Source: Flavobacterium sp. (GTDB lineage Bacteria; Bacteroidota; Bacteroidia; Flavobacteriales; Flavobacteriaceae). Taken from it: a stretch of 64,000 nt of DNA. Both the position numbers and the translations under genes were made by a program. Within the stretch, counting starts at the first letter, position 1. Every line of letters begins with the position of its first letter. Where the stretch lies: contig JAQSDU010000007.1 of the NCBI GenBank assembly GCA_029946065.1, positions 62,001 to 126,000 on the forward strand, read 5' to 3'. Below, piece by piece: positions 46,734 through 56,900 of the stretch. Under the pieces are notes generated by a model. That model searched no databases. It was not told the DNA's origin and was given only the letters and a program-made list of their open reading frames with translations.

Positions 46734-49691
46734 ATGCAGAATAGAGGACTCGTTAAATTTTTTGCAATTTTGTTTGCATTGGTAAGTATTTACCAACTTT
46801 CTTTCACATTTGTTGCCGGTAACGTAGAAAGTGATGCCAAAAAATTCGCCAAAGGCAATGCCGATAAGGAAAAAGCTTATTTGGATTCCATCGGAAAGGA
46901 AGAAGTATTTTTGAACTTTACTTATAATGATGTAAAAGGAAAAAAACTCAATAAAGGTCTTGACCTTGAAGGCGGAATCAATGTTCAGCTTCAAATTTCT
47001 GTTAAAGATATCCTTAAAGGATTGGCTAACAATTCCAAAAACCCAGCTTTTAACAAAGCTTTGGATGATGCTACCAATAACAGGGCTGGAAACGAAACCT
47101 ATATCGATGCTTTCTTCAGAAACTTCTATGCTAACGCAGGAGGTACAGCTTTAGGTTCACCGGAAATTTTCGCCAACCAACAATTGCGCGACGAAATTAA
47201 TTTCCACATGACCGACAAAGATGTTGAGAAAGTCGTAAGAAAAAAAGTAGACGAATCTGTTGACAGTGCTTTTGAAGTATTGAGAAAACGTATCGACCAA
47301 TTTGGCGTTACACAACCAAATATCCAAAAAATTGGAGCATCAGGAAGAATACTTATTGAACTTCCTGGAGCAAAAGATGTTGACCGTATTAAAGACATCT
47401 TGGCCAAAACGGCACAATTGGAGTTTTGGGATACTTATAGTGTTCAAGAAATTGGTTCTTTCATAGGTGCTGCTAACGAGGCATTGAAAAAAACAGAAGT
47501 TAAAACAGAAACTGCAGCGGCTGTAAATCCAGCAGATACGCTAAAAAATTTATTGACAGACGCTAGCGCTGATAAAGATGGTGCAAAAAACAACCTTGGC
47601 CCAATTGTAGGTAAAATTGTATCGCAAGGCGACGGTAGAGCGATATTAGGTGTTTTTAATGCAAAAGACAGTGCCACTGTTGGTGCTTATTTGAGAAGAC
47701 CAGAAATCAGAGCCTTATTATCGCCAAACCAGCGTTTCGCTAAATTCTGTTGGGGTAAATTGGTTAAATCTGTTGACGAGAAAACCAAAAAAGAAACAGA
47801 AACGGTTGAATTATATGCTTTAAAAGGTAACAAAGATGATGTTGCTCCAATCAGCGGAGGTGTTGTTACCGATGCTTATGATTCATTTGACCAGATGGGT
47901 AAACCTTCGGTTACCATGCAGATGAATGGTGCCGGTGCAAGAAAATGGGAAGCAATGACTGGTGCTGCATATACGCAAAAAAGCAACATCGCTATTGTAC
48001 TTGATAATATTGTTTACTCTGCTCCAGGTGTTTCTACAGGTGCTATTGCCGGAGGAACTTCTATCATCACTGGAAATTTTGACATCACAGAATCTAAAGA
48101 TTTAGCCAACGTTCTAAGAGCAGGTAAATTACCAGCTTCAGCAGATATTATACAATCAGAAGTGGTTGGACCATCCCTTGGTCAGGAAGCTATTGACAAC
48201 GGTATCACATCTTCTATCGTAGGTCTTTTATTGGTTTGCCTTTGGATGATTGTTTATTATGGAAAAGCAGGTATTTATGCTAACCTAGCACTTGCGGTTA
48301 ACTTATTGTTCCTTTTCGGGTTTATGGTAAGTTTTGGATTTGTATTGACTTTGCCTGGTATCGCCGGTATCGTTTTGACAATGGGTACTGCGGTCGATGC
48401 GAATATCATTATCTATGAAAGGGCAAAAGAAGAACTACGCTCTGGAAAAACGCTTGAAGATTCGATCAAGACTTCTTTCGGATGGAAAGGCGCAATGCGT
48501 TCTATCATTGATGCCAACGTTACCCACGTACTTACCGGTATCGTATTGGTGGTGTTCGGTTCAGGACCAATCAAAGGTTTTGCGGTTACATTATTGATCG
48601 GTATCATAACATCATTGTTTACTTCAATCTTCATCACAAGAATCCTTTTGGATTGGAGCGTTGCAAGAAAAAATAACTTGACTTTCGTTACAGCATTGTC
48701 TAAAAACTGGTTCACGAACTTTCACTTTGATTTCCTTAAAATCAAAAAATGGACGTACATGTTCTCAGGAGTTGTTGTTATTGTAAGTGTTATTTCATTA
48801 GCAACAAACTCGGTTAACTACGGGACTGACTTCCTTGGAGGAAGGACTTTTCAAGTACGTTTCCCGAAAGCTATTCCGGCAGAAGATGTTGCTGCTGAGC
48901 TAAAAGTGGTATTCGGAAGTGCCGAAGCTAAAGTTTTTGGTGAGCCGACACAGTTGAAGATTACGACGAAATTTGAAGTAGAAAAGCATGATAATGCTTC
49001 TGATAAAAAAGTAAATGAGATGCTTTATAATGGTTTGAAAAAACATTATGGTGCAGACATGACGTATGAAAAATTTATTAATTCTTATGACGGAAAGCAA
49101 CTTGGTGTAGTGCAAGCTTCGAAAGTTGGTCCTTCTGTAGCTGCCGATATCAAAACCAACGCTTACTGGGCAGTATTTGGCGCGATGGCTATTGTGTTCC
49201 TTTATTTGATGATAAGTTTCAGAAAATGGCAGTACAGCCTTGGTGCGATTGCAGCCGTTGCGCATGACGTTATCTTCGTATTGGGAATCTATTCATTATT
49301 GTGGAAATACATGCCATTCGGGATGGAAATCGACCAGCACTTTATCGCTGCGATTCTTACTGTAATTGGTTATTCGATGAATGATACTGTTATTGTATTC
49401 GACAGGGTTCGTGAGTTCCTTGGTGGAAAAGCAAAAGGTAACTTCAACCAGATCGTAAACCAGTCGATCAACTCAACCATGTCAAGAACCATCAATACTT
49501 CGTTAACGATGATTATGGTGTTATTGATCATGTTTATCTTCGGTGGTGAATCGATTCGTGGCTTTATCTTTGCGATGCTTGTAGGTATCGTTGTAGGTAC
49601 ATACTCGTCATTATTTATTGCTACTCCGGTATTGTGTGATACCATTTCTGATGCAGAACACAAAAGAATTGAAGACGAGCACAACGCATAA
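46734..49691 (+). CDS. secDF: SecDF fusion, protein translocase accessory subunit
   Basis: 985 residues, a natural SecD-SecF fusion as usual in Bacteroidetes. The SecD half has the first helix, the P1 region with KGLDLEGGINVQLQ, and helices with GTAVDANIIIYERAKEELR. SecF begins near 660 and carries NYGTDFLGGRTFQVRF and YSMNDTVIVFDRVREFLGG, including conserved residues of the proton path. It uses the proton gradient to pull proteins out of SecYEG on the periplasmic side. An insertion rich in Ala/Asp/Lys at about 245-290 is poorly conserved linker. Single-gene unit with own promoter and terminator. Confidence 0.96.
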   Translation: MQNRGLVKFFAILFALVSIYQLSFTFVAGNVESDAKKFAKGNADKEKAYLDSIGKEEVFLNFTYNDVKGKKLNKGLDLEGGINVQLQISVKDILKGLANNSKNPAFNKALDDATNNRAGNETYIDAFFRNFYANAGGTALGSPEIFANQQLRDEINFHMTDKDVEKVVRKKVDESVDSAFEVLRKRIDQFGVTQPNIQKIGASGRILIELPGAKDVDRIKDILAKTAQLEFWDTYSVQEIGSFIGAANEALKKTEVKTETAAAVNPADTLKNLLTDASADKDGAKNNLGPIVGKIVSQGDGRAILGVFNAKDSATVGAYLRRPEIRALLSPNQRFAKFCWGKLVKSVDEKTKKETETVELYALKGNKDDVAPISGGVVTDAYDSFDQMGKPSVTMQMNGAGARKWEAMTGAAYTQKSNIAIVLDNIVYSAPGVSTGAIAGGTSIITGNFDITESKDLANVLRAGKLPASADIIQSEVVGPSLGQEAIDNGITSSIVGLLLVCLWMIVYYGKAGIYANLALAVNLLFLFGFMVSFGFVLTLPGIAGIVLTMGTAVDANIIIYERAKEELRSGKTLEDSIKTSFGWKGAMRSIIDANVTHVLTGIVLVVFGSGPIKGFAVTLLIGIITSLFTSIFITRILLDWSVARKNNLTFVTALSKNWFTNFHFDFLKIKKWTYMFSGVVVIVSVISLATNSVNYGTDFLGGRTFQVRFPKAIPAEDVAAELKVVFGSAEAKVFGEPTQLKITTKFEVEKHDNASDKKVNEMLYNGLKKHYGADMTYEKFINSYDGKQLGVVQASKVGPSVAADIKTNAYWAVFGAMAIVFLYLMISFRKWQYSLGAIAAVAHDVIFVLGIYSLLWKYMPFGMEIDQHFIAAILTVIGYSMNDTVIVFDRVREFLGGKAKGNFNQIVNQSINSTMSRTINTSLTMIMVLLIMFIFGGESIRGFIFAMLVGIVVGTYSSLFIATPVLCDTISDAEHKRIEDEHNA

Positions 49692-49713
49692 TCGTTATTC
49701 GATTATATATTTT

Positions 49714-49742
49714 AAAGACCCGATTTTGTCGGGTCTTTTTTT
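49714..49742 (+). terminator. secDF hairpin terminator
   Basis: AAAGACCCGA (49714-49723) and TCGGGTCTTT (49729-49738) form a perfect 10-bp stem around a TTTTG loop, running into seven T. Confidence 0.9.
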
Positions 49743-49777
49743 GTTTAAGAAGTTTAAGGTATAAGGTTTCGGGGTTC

Positions 49778-49985
49778 GCATTCTGTTGCGGAAGTCATAT
49801 TTGATAGTATAGGGACTCATGTTCTGCGGCGGTATGCCATATCTAAAACGTCTTAGCATTGATGTTCTACAGCGGTATGCAATATTTAAACGTCTTAGCA
49901 TAGATGTTCTGCAGCTATATGCCATATCTAATAGTCTTAGCATTCATGTTCTGCAGCGGTATGGTATGTCTAATAGTTCTAAGAT
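49778..49985. repeat. 42-bp minisatellite, about four copies plus degenerate flank
   Basis: The word ATGTTCT occurs at 49819, 49862, 49904 and 49946, giving periods of 43, 42 and 42. Each unit contains CTGCAGCGGTATGCCATATC and then CTTAGCATT-type sequence. A more diverged copy precedes at about 49780. Units differ by several substitutions and there are no spacers. Copies two to four share one reading frame of 14-residue period (IDVLQRYAIFKRLS). Confidence 0.8.
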
Positions 49986-50042
49986 TCACTTTCCCTTCGT
50001 CTGTGTAACTTTAAACTTCACCCGCTAAACCCTAAACAAAAA

Positions 50043-50071
50043 AAGCCTGAAGATAACTTCAGGCTTAATTT
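50043..50071 (-). terminator. lgt hairpin terminator, possibly bidirectional
   Basis: AAGCCTGAAG (50043-50052) pairs perfectly with CTTCAGGCTT (50057-50066) around ATAA. A-rich sequence on its left gives a T-run on the minus strand; TTTTT also follows on the plus strand. Confidence 0.85.
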
Positions 50072-50091
50072 TTATAAATTAGAATCGTTGA

Positions 50092-51039
50092 TTACAAACC
50101 ATTCGGAAATTTCTTCGCTCTAAAAACAAATATTAATCCAATGATTACAAAAGGAATGCTCAGCCATTGACCAGTTGATAATATATTGCCCAAATCGCTT
50201 TCAAAACCACCTTGACTTTCTTTTACAAACTCTACAAAGAATCTTACGGTAAATAGCAATATCAAGAACAACCCGAATAAAAATCCTTGTTTCTGTCTTG
50301 CATCAGTTTTCCAATAGGCGTAAAACAATATTAAGAAAACGAATATGTAACAGAATGCTTCGTACAGCTGTGCCGGATGCCTAAATGGTATTTGTACCAA
50401 AATATCAGCAAATTTAGGATCGTTCTGTATCATTTTGTACCCTTCATTCTCCGTCGCTGCGTGCGTGATTTGAAGCACATCGTGGGTTTTCCAGAATTCT
50501 TCATCGCCTTTTACAAATTTTACACCGTAAAAAGGATCTCCTGATGCAATCTTATGTCCATAAATTTCAGAATTGAAGAAATTGCCAATACGCACAAAAA
50601 TAGCACCACTGGCAACAGGAATTACCACCCTATCTAAAACCCAAAGCAAAGGTCGTCTCATTATTTTTTTGCTGAAAAAATACATGGCGATAATAATGGC
50701 TATGGCTGCACCATGACTTGCCAATCCGCTGAAGCCGGTAAATTTGAAGGGATCAAATTTAAAGGGTAATAAGATTTCCGACAAATGTTCGCTATAATAT
50801 TCCCAATCATAAAAAAACACATGTCCCAAACGCGCACCCAATAAAGTAGCGAGTGCTGTCCATATAAAAAGGCTGTCGAGTTTTTCAATCGATTCATGTT
50901 CGCGGTCGAATATTTTTTTCATGATGTACCAGCCCAATCCGAAGGCTACTACAAACATCAAACTGTAAAAACGAATCATAAAGAAACCTAAATCAATTCC
51001 TTCAGACGGATTCCAAATGATATGTAACGGATGTGTCAT
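50092..51039 (-). CDS. lgt: Prolipoprotein diacylglyceryl transferase
   Basis: 315 residues, seven transmembrane helices. The Lgt signature VRIGNFFNSEIYG spans residues 149-161, with R150 and N153 in the active core, and the essential His lies at 110 in GLASHGAA. It transfers diacylglycerol from phosphatidylglycerol to the lipobox cysteine of prolipoproteins, the first step of lipoprotein maturation, in the inner membrane. The soluble loop at about 165-200 is an insertion typical of Bacteroidetes. It lies 73 bases after yidD on the same strand. Confidence 0.96.
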   Translation of the reverse strand: MTHPLHIIWNPSEGIDLGFFMIRFYSLMFVVAFGLGWYIMKKIFDREHESIEKLDSLFIWTALATLLGARLGHVFFYDWEYYSEHLSEILLPFKFDPFKFTGFSGLASHGAAIAIIIAMYFFSKKIMRRPLLWVLDRVVIPVASGAIFVRIGNFFNSEIYGHKIASGDPFYGVKFVKGDEEFWKTHDVLQITHAATENEGYKMIQNDPKFADILVQIPFRHPAQLYEAFCYIFVFLILFYAYWKTDARQKQGFLFGLFLILLFTVRFFVEFVKESQGGFESDLGNILSTGQWLSIPFVIIGLIFVFRAKKFPNGL

Positions 51040-51112
51040 AATATACTGCTGTATTTTTTATTGGTGTAAAAATATAGATTTGGTTGTAAACCGGTCTAAA
51101 AATCAAGTTAAT

Positions 51113-51364
51113 TTAATGTTTATGATTACAGTTTCGTGGCGGTACCGGATCATAACCTTGTCCGCCCCAAGGATTGCAACTGATAATCCTTTTCGTTCCC
51201 AGAAATAAACCAACAAAAAGGCCGTGTTCCTGAAGCGCTTGTATCATATAAGTCGAACATGTCGGTTCATAACGACACGCCGACGGCAAAATGGGCGAAA
51301 GCGCCACTTGGTAAAACCTTACCAACACTATAAAGGGAAAAATCAGTATCGTTTTCAGTGACAT
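51113..51364 (-). CDS. yidD: Membrane protein insertion efficiency factor
   Basis: 83 residues. The YidD family pattern is complete: [20 protein letters not shown], then [14 protein letters not shown], and [13 protein letters not shown] at the end. Three conserved cysteines are present. YidD is a small amphipathic inner-membrane protein that helps YidC/Sec-dependent insertion. It starts eight bases after cysS, so it is part of a cysS-yidD-lgt transcript. Confidence 0.95.
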   Translation of the reverse strand: MSLKTILIFPFIVLVRFYQVALSPILPSACRYEPTCSTYMIQALQEHGLFVGLFLGTKRIISCNPWGGQGYDPVPPRNCNHKH

Positions 51365-51371
51365 CTGATTG

Positions 51372-52850
51372 TTAAAAAGTAAAACTCGTGCCTTCTTTTC
51401 CGTCTTTTAACTGAATGCCCAAAGCAGTCAACTGGTCACGGATCTGATCAGAAAGTGCAAAATTCTTGTTGTTGCGGGCTTCCTTTCGCATATCAATCAG
51501 CATGTTGACAACACCTTCAAGTTTGTCGTTATTGCCTTCAGATTTTTGATTTTCAAGTCCTAGAATTTCGTAAACAAATCCGTTCATTAAGTTCCTAAAA
51601 ACCTCTAAATCCGCAGCAGTAAGCGAAGCTGAATTTTCTTCTTTCAATAAATTGATGAAACGCACACCTTCAAACAAATTCGCAATCAGGATAGGCGTAT
51701 TAAAATCGTCGTCCATCGCATCATAGCAAGCATTTTTCCAGCTTTCGATATCTAAAGTAGAGGTGTTTCCGGCTTCAATTGTCGCCAGTCCATCCATCGC
51801 TTCCATCAATCGGTTAAATCCTTTTTCAGAAGCCAGCATCGCATCGTCAGAAAAATCAAGAATACTGCGATAATGGGCTTGCATCATAAAAAATCGCGCC
51901 GCCGAAGCGGTAAAAGGTTTGCTCAAAAATGGATTGTCGCCAGTGAAAATTTCTCCCGGAAGGATATTATTTCCGGTTGATTTCGCCATTTTCTTGCCGT
52001 TTAACGTCAGCATATTCGCATGCATCCAATAATTTACAGGCGATTGTCCGGTGCAAGCTTCATTCTGGGCAATTTCACATTCGTGGTGCGGGAATTTCAA
52101 ATCCATTCCGCCACCGTGAATGTCAAAATGATTGCCGAGGTATTTGGTGCTCATGGCGGTACATTCCAAATGCCAACCCGGGAAACCGTCGCTCCAAGGC
52201 GAAGGCCAACGCATGATATGTTCGGGCTCTGCCTTTTTCCAAAGTGCAAAATCCTGTGAATTGATTTTATCCGATTGTCCGTCGAGTTCACGAGAATTGG
52301 CCAGCATGTCCTCGATATTGCGACCGCTGAGTTGACCATAATGGTGATTTTCGTTGAATTTCACCACATCAAAATAAACAGAGCCGTTAGATTCATAAGC
52401 AAATCCGTTGTCGATAATTTTTTTGATAATCTCAATCTGCTCAATAATATGGCCGGTTGCTGTAGGTTCAATGCTCGGCGGAAGAAAATTAAAACGGTTC
52501 AGGATATCATGAAAATCAACAGTATAACGCTGCACGATTTCCATCGGTTCTAATTGCTCTAAACGCGCTTTTTTAGCGATTTTGTCTTCACCCTCATCCA
52601 CGTCGTCCACAATATGACCGACATCGGTAATGTTCCGAACATAGCGCACTTTATAGTCAAGGTGCTTAAAATAGCGCAAGATCATATCAAACGACATAAA
52701 CGTACGCACATTGCCCAGATGCACATTGCTGTAAACCGTAGGGCCGCAAACATACATCCCAACATTGCCTTCGTGTATGGGTTTAAAAACTTCCTTTTCC
52801 CCAGAAAGAGAATTGTATATTTTAATTGTATGTTTCTTGTACAAAGGCAT
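51372..52850 (-). CDS. cysS: Cysteinyl-tRNA synthetase
   Basis: 492 residues. Class I signatures HLGN (44-47, HIGH equivalent) and KMAKS (287-291). Zinc ligands are C35, C230 and H255 with the acidic/His cluster PHHECE. The DALR-like C-terminal domain ([20 protein letters not shown]) ends normally. It charges tRNA-Cys in the cytoplasm. A REP-like hairpin lies between it and the upstream folE. Confidence 0.97.
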   Translation of the reverse strand: MPLYKKHTIKIYNSLSGEKEVFKPIHEGNVGMYVCGPTVYSNVHLGNVRTFMSFDMILRYFKHLDYKVRYVRNITDVGHIVDDVDEGEDKIAKKARLEQLEPMEIVQRYTVDFHDILNRFNFLPPSIEPTATGHIIEQIEIIKKIIDNGFAYESNGSVYFDVVKFNENHHYGQLSGRNIEDMLANSRELDGQSDKINSQDFALWKKAEPEHIMRWPSPWSDGFPGWHLECTAMSTKYLGNHFDIHGGGMDLKFPHHECEIAQNEACTGQSPVNYWMHANMLTLNGKKMAKSTGNNILPGEIFTGDNPFLSKPFTASAARFFMMQAHYRSILDFSDDAMLASEKGFNRLMEAMDGLATIEAGNTSTLDIESWKNACYDAMDDDFNTPILIANLFEGVRFINLLKEENSASLTAADLEVFRNLMNGFVYEILGLENQKSEGNNDKLEGVVNMLIDMRKEARNNKNFALSDQIRDQLTALGIQLKDGKEGTSFTF

Positions 52851-52865
52851 TGTTTTATTTTTTTT

Positions 52866-52950
52866 GAAGCTAATCCCGCTATCCGCAGTAGTTTTTTGGC
52901 TAAACCCCAGCCAAAAAAGCTACTTGCTCCTATCGGGGCTAGGGCTTCCT
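52866..52950. repeat. REP-like intergenic hairpin element
   Basis: The element starts GAAGCTAATCCCGCTATCCG, ends CTATCGGGGCTAGGGCTTCC, and has a central hairpin: AGTAGTTTTTTGGCT (52887-52901) against AGCCAAAAAAGCTACT (52909-52924) with one bulged G and an AAACCCC loop. The GCTAATCCCGC...GGGGCTAGGGC borders match a widespread flavobacterial intergenic repeat I recognise from memory. It follows the folE stop and may also work as a transcript 3' end. Confidence 0.75.
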
Positions 52951-52957
52951 ATTTAGA

Positions 52958-53629
52958 TTAAAATTTCGTTTCCATTTTAACATACTCCAAGAATTCCCTT
53001 CTGGTTTGTTCTTCTTTAAACTTTCCACCGAATTCAGAAGTCACGGTACTGCTTTCAATATCGCGGATTCCCCTTGAGTTTACGCACAAATGTTTGGCAT
53101 CGATAACACAAGCTACATCTTGTGTGTTCAAAGCGCGTTGCATTTCTTGAACGATTTGCATCGTAAGACGCTCCTGCACTTGCGGTCTTTTGGCATAATA
53201 GTCAACTATGCGGTTCATTTTTGACAGCCCTACCACAGTCCCGTTAGAAATGTAAGCAATATGCGCTCTTCCTATTATTGGCAATAAATGGTGTTCACAA
53301 GTAGAATAGAGGGTGATGTTCTTTTCTACCAACATTTCTCCATACTTGTATGGATTTGCAAAAGTGGAAGCTTTTGGTTTTTTTGCTGGATTCAATCCTC
53401 CAAAGAGTTCTTTAACAAACATCTTGGCTACGCGGTTAGGCGTACCTTGAAGGCTGTCATCTGTCATGTCCATACCAATGGTTTTCATGATATTATAAAC
53501 ATCTTTTTTTATGGATTCAATCTTTTGTTCATCCGTCAGCTCAAAAGCATCGTCACGGACTGGGTTTGTGGCATTTGAAGCGATATGGTTATCGCCCATT
53601 TCGTCTGAAAATTCTTCGTTTCTAGTCAT
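52958..53629 (-). CDS. folE: GTP cyclohydrolase I
   Basis: 223 residues from the ATG at 53629. The longer frame would start at a GTG that lies in the -7 box, so it is rejected. Zinc ligands C111, H114 and C182 (TCEHHLLPIIGRAH, KHLCVNSRGIRD) and the GTP-binding RPQVQERLTMQI segment are intact. It converts GTP to dihydroneopterin triphosphate, the entry to folate and pterin cofactors. The first 35 residues are an unconserved acidic extension. Confidence 0.96.
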   Translation of the reverse strand: MTRNEEFSDEMGDNHIASNATNPVRDDAFELTDEQKIESIKKDVYNIMKTIGMDMTDDSLQGTPNRVAKMFVKELFGGLNPAKKPKASTFANPYKYGEMLVEKNITLYSTCEHHLLPIIGRAHIAYISNGTVVGLSKMNRIVDYYAKRPQVQERLTMQIVQEMQRALNTQDVACVIDAKHLCVNSRGIRDIESSTVTSEFGGKFKEEQTRREFLEYVKMETKF

Positions 53630-53664
53630 AAATAATTGTAGTGGGTAGCAATTTTTTTCCCGCA

Positions 53665-53672
53665 CAAAGATA
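53665..53672 (-). promoter_or_regulatory. folE -7 box
   Basis: TATCTTTG on the minus strand, 35 bases before the ATG at 53629. No TTG at the right distance. The remaining spacer to 53915 is AT-rich, with only a weak TAAATTTC before the large repeat-protein gene. Confidence 0.5.
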
Positions 53673-53915
53673 ATTAATAATAATCAAAAAAATCTATCGC
53701 TTAACAAATAAATATGCATTGTCAAAGCTTGAAAATAAAGGTTTAAAGGGGCAGGACTGCTATAAAATTAAAAAAATTAAAAAATGATTAGGGTAAAAAC
53801 AAACCCAACTGTTGTATGTTAAATAACATTTAACAGCAATTAAGTTAAAAATTAATAAACTGTTAAATATTTCTGATTTTTTCGTAAATTTCGCATCTTA
53901 AAAAAATCCTCTGAA

Positions 53916-56900
53916 ATGAAGTTAAAAAACTTACTTTTACTAATATTCGCATTGTTTTTGAGTAGTTTGAACGCCAATAACTTACTGTTAAACAATAGCT
54001 TTAAAAATATTCGTTCCCACACAAATGGGATAAACAATTGTGGTAATTTTTTACCGGCTGCTTTTTTGCCTACAGCGACAATTTCGGGTACAGCTACGGT
54101 TTGTCGAAACGGAGTTGCTGAAATCACGTTCACAGGATTCAACGGCACAGCACCTTACACCTTTACCTACAACATCAACAACGGTCCGGATATTACAGTT
54201 ACAACCACTACTGGCGACAGTGTTGTGGTAACTGCTGATACTTCTGTAGACGGCGTTTTTGCATACAATTTGACCAATGTCGCTTTCGGAACCAATCCTG
54301 CCGATAGTCAGGCGCAAACCGGAACAGAAACCATCACGGTCAATGCGCTTCCAGAGGGAACTGCCACAGGGAATTCCACTGTTTGTTTAAATGCTCCCGC
54401 TCCTAATATTACGTTTACGGGCTCTGGCGGAACAATTCCTTATACGTTTGTATACAACATCAATGGAGGTACCGAAATAACCGTGACGACCAATAATACA
54501 AATAGTATCAATATCTCAGTTCCGACCGATGCGGCCGGAACTTTTGTTTATAATTTGGTTAAGGTTTCTAGTGCAGGTACTTGCGAACAGGTTTTAACAA
54601 AGAGCGCAACCATTAAGGTTTTTGGAGTGCCAACGGCTACAGTTTCAGGAACAGCAACTGTTTGTTTGAATGATGATAAGCCAAGCATTACTTTTACAGG
54701 TGCTAATGGAGAACCGCCTTATACATTTTCTTATAACATCAATGGTGGTACAACTCAGACTACAACGACTTATCTCAGTACTTTAGATATTCCAATTAAT
54801 ACAAATGCCTCAGGAACTTTTACTTACAATCTTTTGGGTGTTTCCTATGCTGGTGTCAGCGGATGTTCGCAAGCGCAAACAGGAAGTGCTACAGTTACGG
54901 TTAATAAATTGCCAACGGCAACCGTTACACCTTTAGCCAATTCTGTATGTGTGAATGCAACAGCTCCAACAGTAACCTTTACAGGTGCTGACGGAACGGG
55001 GCCTTATACATTTACCTATAATGTCAATAATGGTGCAAACCAGACCATAACTACAACTACAGGAAATAGTGTGTCGGTGAATGTTCCAACAACAGTTGCT
55101 GGTATTTTTAATTATAACTTGGTTTCCGTTTCTTCTGGTCCGGTAACCGCTTGTTCACAACCTCAAACAGGAACAGCCATTGTTTATGTTGGTGTTTATG
55201 CCGAAATAAGTGCGCCGTTTTCTTCTATCTGCCCAGGTTATGCAGTGGATGTGACATTTAAAGGGACGCCTAATGCTACGATTAATTTCAGTTCTTCACC
55301 AGCTGTCGGTAATTATAGTGTAATTCTGGATGCGAATGGAAATGGCACTTATTCACCATTTGTTACAGCAACTACCACTTATACACTTACCAACGGTACA
55401 TCGGTATCACCTGCTTGTGTAAACAATCTTAGCGATACAGCAGTAATACTTATAAGCACAACAGGCCCTTGTGCACCAACACCAAAAGCCGAAATTGAAA
55501 TCGAAACCCCGATCCCGGTTTGTGCTTTGGGTGATTGTACGGATTTGACTGCGAGTTATTTCCAGTTAAAGCCGACCTCAGATTATCAAGTGGTATCAGT
55601 TCCTTATCAGAATTTATATCCTTATACGGGAGGAACTATATTAAATGCGCCATGCGACGATGCTTGGGCACCTACTTATACACTACCATTTAATTTTTGC
55701 TTTTACGGTACAACCTATACACAACTTTTAGTAGGTTCCAATGGCGTATTGACATTTGACCTTGCAGGACCACCTTGGGGTGCAGCTTGTAACGGACTTC
55801 TTTATTGTCCATGGCAATTCTCTGCGACCATCCCTACTGCTGGATTTCCGATAAAAAATGCTATTTATGGCGTTTATCAGGATACAGACATTCGAGTACC
55901 TGCCGATGGTGGAGCTGTTGCCAATCCGCTTGTTCAGAATGTAAATTATTACGTTGGAGGTGTGGCACCAAACAGGTATTTTGTAGCCAATTTTAATGAA
56001 TTGCCTACCTATTCGTGTGGTACTGGAGCAGGACTTCAAACTACACAAGTAATATTACATGAAACAACCAATATTATTGATATTTACGTAAAAAAAAGAC
56101 AGCATTGCCAAGGTTGGCAAGGTGGTGCTGGTGTCATTGGTGTACAAAATGCTGCCGGTACAAAAGCTACTTTTCCTCCAGGAAGAAATACAGGAAACTG
56201 GGATACCACCAACGAAGCCTGGAGATTCCTTCCGTCAGGTCCTGGAGATTTGGTAACGATAGAATGGAAAGACCAGAATGGTACTGTTGTCAGTACACAA
56301 AACACAATCAATGTTTGTCCAACAGGTCCTGAAACTTATACTGTTGAAGCATCTTACACAAAATGTGACAATACCATTGTAATGCCTAAACCTAGCGATT
56401 CCATTACTATTGACATCGAACCAGCATTGCCTGTTTTGGATCCGGTGGATATATTCATGTGTACGAATGTGGAGCCTTTCCATTTTAATATCAATCAAGA
56501 TACTTATATTTTGAATGGTTCTTCTGCTGCCAATTATGAAATACTGTATTATGAAGATGAACAGTCGGCAAAAGATTATGGCGGAAATGATATTTTTACA
56601 ACCTACGGTACCATTAATGATTATGTTGTAGCTACTGCTGCTGCCTTGCCTAAAACTTTATGGGTTAGAATTACAGATTTAACATCGGGAACGGGTTGTG
56701 CTAATATTCGTTCTTTCGTAATTGATGCTGGACAGCCCGCTGGTTCTATTTCTTATCCTGATTATACTTATCTGGTAGGTGGCGACCCTGTACCAGTTAT
56801 TGCTTCAACTGACTTGACACCTGGCGGTGTTTTTACTGCTGCGCCTGTAGATCCTGCAGCTACACCACCTCAGATAATCACGATAGATCCGGCTACCGGT

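Larger units (their letters stand above)
49692..50091. other. 400-base gene-free region between secDF and lgt
   Basis: It contains the secDF terminator, a tandem 42-bp repeat array and the lgt terminator. Small frames on both strands (for example 49819-50028 forward) are made by the repeat itself and are not called as genes. Confidence 0.75.

Noticed and set aside
49778..49985. CRISPR array
   Set aside because: Repeats are contiguous, diverged and lack unique spacers; no cas genes in the window.
49819..50028. Small protein with 14-residue repeats
   Set aside because: The frame arises from the 42-bp repeat, the first period (43) breaks it, and the last part runs into unrelated sequence before a terminator.
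52614..52961. 115-codon plus-strand frame across the cysS start and the REP-like element
   Set aside because: Antisense to cysS at one end and built from the intergenic repeat at the other.
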